6,405 nucleotides of DNA. Source: Scatomonas sp963649395 (lineage in GTDB: Bacteria; Bacillota; Clostridia; Lachnospirales; Lachnospiraceae). A model generated the notes under the pieces. That model saw nothing but the letters and a program-made list of their open reading frames with translations. It did not search any database and was not told where the DNA came from. The stretch covers positions 1 through 6,405 of the forward strand of contig CAVJHW010000142.1 of assembly GCA_963649395.1 (NCBI GenBank), read 5' to 3'. Positions 5,460 to 6,405 of this stretch are shown piece by piece; position 1 is the stretch's first letter, and each line of letters starts with the position of its first letter. The position numbers and the translations under genes are program-made.

Positions 5460-6203
5460 TTAGATCCAGCCGCCGTCCATGGTGACCACCTGACCTGTCA
5501 GATAGGGATGGTGGAGAGCCAGTCCCAGAACCAGATCCGCCGCCTCCTGGGGACTGCCATAGCGCCCCATAGGGATTTCCTCCTCCAGCTGGCTTCGTTC
5601 CTCCGGAGACAGGAAGTTGTTCATGGAGGTATCGATGGCTCCGAAGGCGGCTGCATTGACTCGGATTCCGCTGGGAGCCAGCTCCTTGGCCAGGGCTCGA
5701 GTGAAGGAGTTGATGGCGCCCTTGGTAGCAGAGTAGGCAACCTCACAGGAGGCCCCTACTGAGCCCCAGACGGAGGAAATATTTACGATAGAACCCTGAC
5801 CTGCCTGCAGAAAAAGAGGAATGGCCGCCCGGCAGGTCAGAAAGAGGGAAGTCACATTGGTCTGGAACATGCGGTTCCATTGGTCCAAGGACATCTCCTG
5901 CAGAAGGCCAATCTGGGAGATACCGGCATTGTTGACCAAGGCCTTCAAGCTTCCGTGCTCTGCCAGGAAGGAGAAAAGCTCCCGGATGAAGGCCTCATTT
6001 CCTACATCTCCGGCCTGGATCAGACATTCTACGGAAGGTAGATCCTGCAGGATCTCCTGCCGGAGGGCCTCCAGAGAATGATCCTTGTTGCGGGCAACCG
6101 CCAGGATGGAATAACCGGCTCGGGCAAAAGCCAGGGCTGCTGCTCGCCCGATCCCGTGGGAGGCGCCGGTGATGAGAATGTATTCCTGTGTTACTGATTT
6201 CAT
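5460..6203 (-). CDS. Short-chain dehydrogenase/reductase, probable EF-P 5-aminopentanone reductase (YmfI-like)
   Basis: This is a classical NAD(P)-dependent SDR of 247 residues. The Rossmann motif TGASHGIG is at 12-19, Asp66 (GDV) and NNAG (91-94) are present, and the catalytic tetrad is Asn116, Ser144, Tyr157 and Lys161 (YSATK). Arg38 after the second strand suggests NADPH use. The C-terminus YLTGQVVTMDGGW is typical of FabG-like enzymes. The stretches NISSVWGSVGASCEVAYSAT and FGAIDTSMN, together with the spacing around them, resemble clostridial proteins that I recall being annotated as the reductase that converts 5-aminopentanone to 5-aminopentanol on the EF-P lysine. That role is family-based inference; a FabG-like or other ketoreductase remains possible. 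The start at 6203 is chosen because AAAGGA (6214-6209) lies five bases upstream and the SDR fold begins directly; an in-frame ATG at 6272 adds 23 basic, non-family residues. It is a single gene, convergent with rplQ. Confidence 0.85.
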   Translation of the reverse strand: MKSVTQEYILITGASHGIGRAAALAFARAGYSILAVARNKDHSLEALRQEILQDLPSVECLIQAGDVGNEAFIRELFSFLAEHGSLKALVNNAGISQIGLLQEMSLDQWNRMFQTNVTSLFLTCRAAIPLFLQAGQGSIVNISSVWGSVGASCEVAYSATKGAINSFTRALAKELAPSGIRVNAAAFGAIDTSMNNFLSPEERSQLEEEIPMGRYGSPQEAADLVLGLALHHPYLTGQVVTMDGGWI

Positions 6204-6263
6204 GGTTTTCCTTTCCCTTCTGTGGGGGCATACCCTTGAGACTTGCCCCGAATCTCGCTTCTT

Positions 6264-6269
6264 ATTATA
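6264..6269 (-). promoter_or_regulatory. Possible -10 element of the SDR gene promoter
   Basis: The minus strand carries a perfect TATAAT (6269-6264), which would start transcription near 6257 and give a leader of about 54 bases before the ATG at 6203. No good -35 hexamer lies 16-18 bases upstream (the region is pyrimidine-rich, TTCCCT-like) and there is no TGn extension, so this is either a weak or an activator-dependent promoter. Confidence 0.4.
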
Positions 6270-6358
6270 CATGTCTTTGGGGGGAAAGGGAAGGAGAATA
6301 GGTGGCCCTTACCTTTTGCCCCCTAAACCATTATTGTGAAAGTGGGATGAGAAGGAGC

Positions 6359-6387
6359 TTGCCAGAGGGCTTGCCTTGTGCTAGAAT
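6359..6387 (+). promoter_or_regulatory. Strong sigma-A-like promoter reading out of the right edge
   Basis: TTGCCA (6359-6364) and TAGAAT (6382-6387) are separated by 17 bases and each matches 5/6 of consensus. A TGC extension (6379-6381) precedes the -10. Initiation would be near 6394, so a plus-strand gene or RNA is expected just beyond the window, divergent from the reductase gene. Its identity cannot be seen. Confidence 0.6.
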
Positions 6388-6405
6388 AGGGCAGACTTGA
6401 GATAC

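Noticed and set aside
6204..6272. N-terminal extension of the SDR from the ATG at 6272
   Set aside because: The added 23 residues are not SDR-like, the start overlaps the predicted -10 region, and the ATG at 6203 has its own AAAGGA site.

Overview
The window looks like a piece of a Gram-positive, Firmicutes-type chromosome, most likely class Clostridia and probably family Lachnospiraceae. The evidence is the protein wording: S4 has a Lachnospiraceae-style N-terminus without the usual zinc/PGPHG segment, L17 carries a large internal insertion, and L36 is the zinc-binding form. Strong AGGAGG Shine-Dalgarno sites and sigma-A-like promoters agree with this. The family assignment rests on remembered protein sequences, not on a search.

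Layout. (1) Positions 1-1586, minus strand: a BCCT-family transporter with 528 visible residues, cut by the left edge close to its C-terminus. (2) Positions 1587-1970: a 384-base divergent intergenic region with a minus-strand promoter for the transporter (1689-1717), a plus-strand extended -10 promoter (1824-1852), and a transcribed leader of about 110 bases with a hairpin and a possible pseudoknot. (3) Positions 1971-5402, plus strand: the alpha ribosomal-protein operon, rpmJ (L36), rpsM (S13), rpsK (S11), rpsD (S4), rpoA (RNA polymerase alpha) and rplQ (L17), ending at a strong intrinsic terminator (5414-5444). (4) Positions 5460-6203, minus strand and convergent with the operon: a short-chain dehydrogenase/reductase, probably the EF-P 5-aminopentanone reductase (YmfI type). 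(5) Positions 6204-6405: a divergent promoter region, with a minus promoter for the reductase and a good plus promoter (6359-6387) firing out of the window.

How the genes work together. The six central genes supply 30S proteins (S13, S11, S4), 50S proteins (L36, L17) and the RNA polymerase alpha subunit, so the operon couples ribosome and polymerase supply. The reductase, if correctly assigned, also serves translation by finishing the EF-P lysine modification. The transporter has no visible functional tie to the rest.

The protein-coding content is mostly conserved housekeeping, and I see no defence system, mobile element or CRISPR array. The unexplained material is in the non-coding parts: an unusually long (235-base), highly structured spacer between rpmJ and rpsM, a hairpin/pseudoknot-capable leader before rpmJ, and a 24-bp tandem duplication of the rpsM 3' end next to an rpsK gene without a good ribosome binding site. 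The alpha operon also appears detached from the usual secY-adk-map-infA genes. Among proteins, the transporter is notable for losing most of the aromatic and glycine residues that define known BCCT substrate sites.
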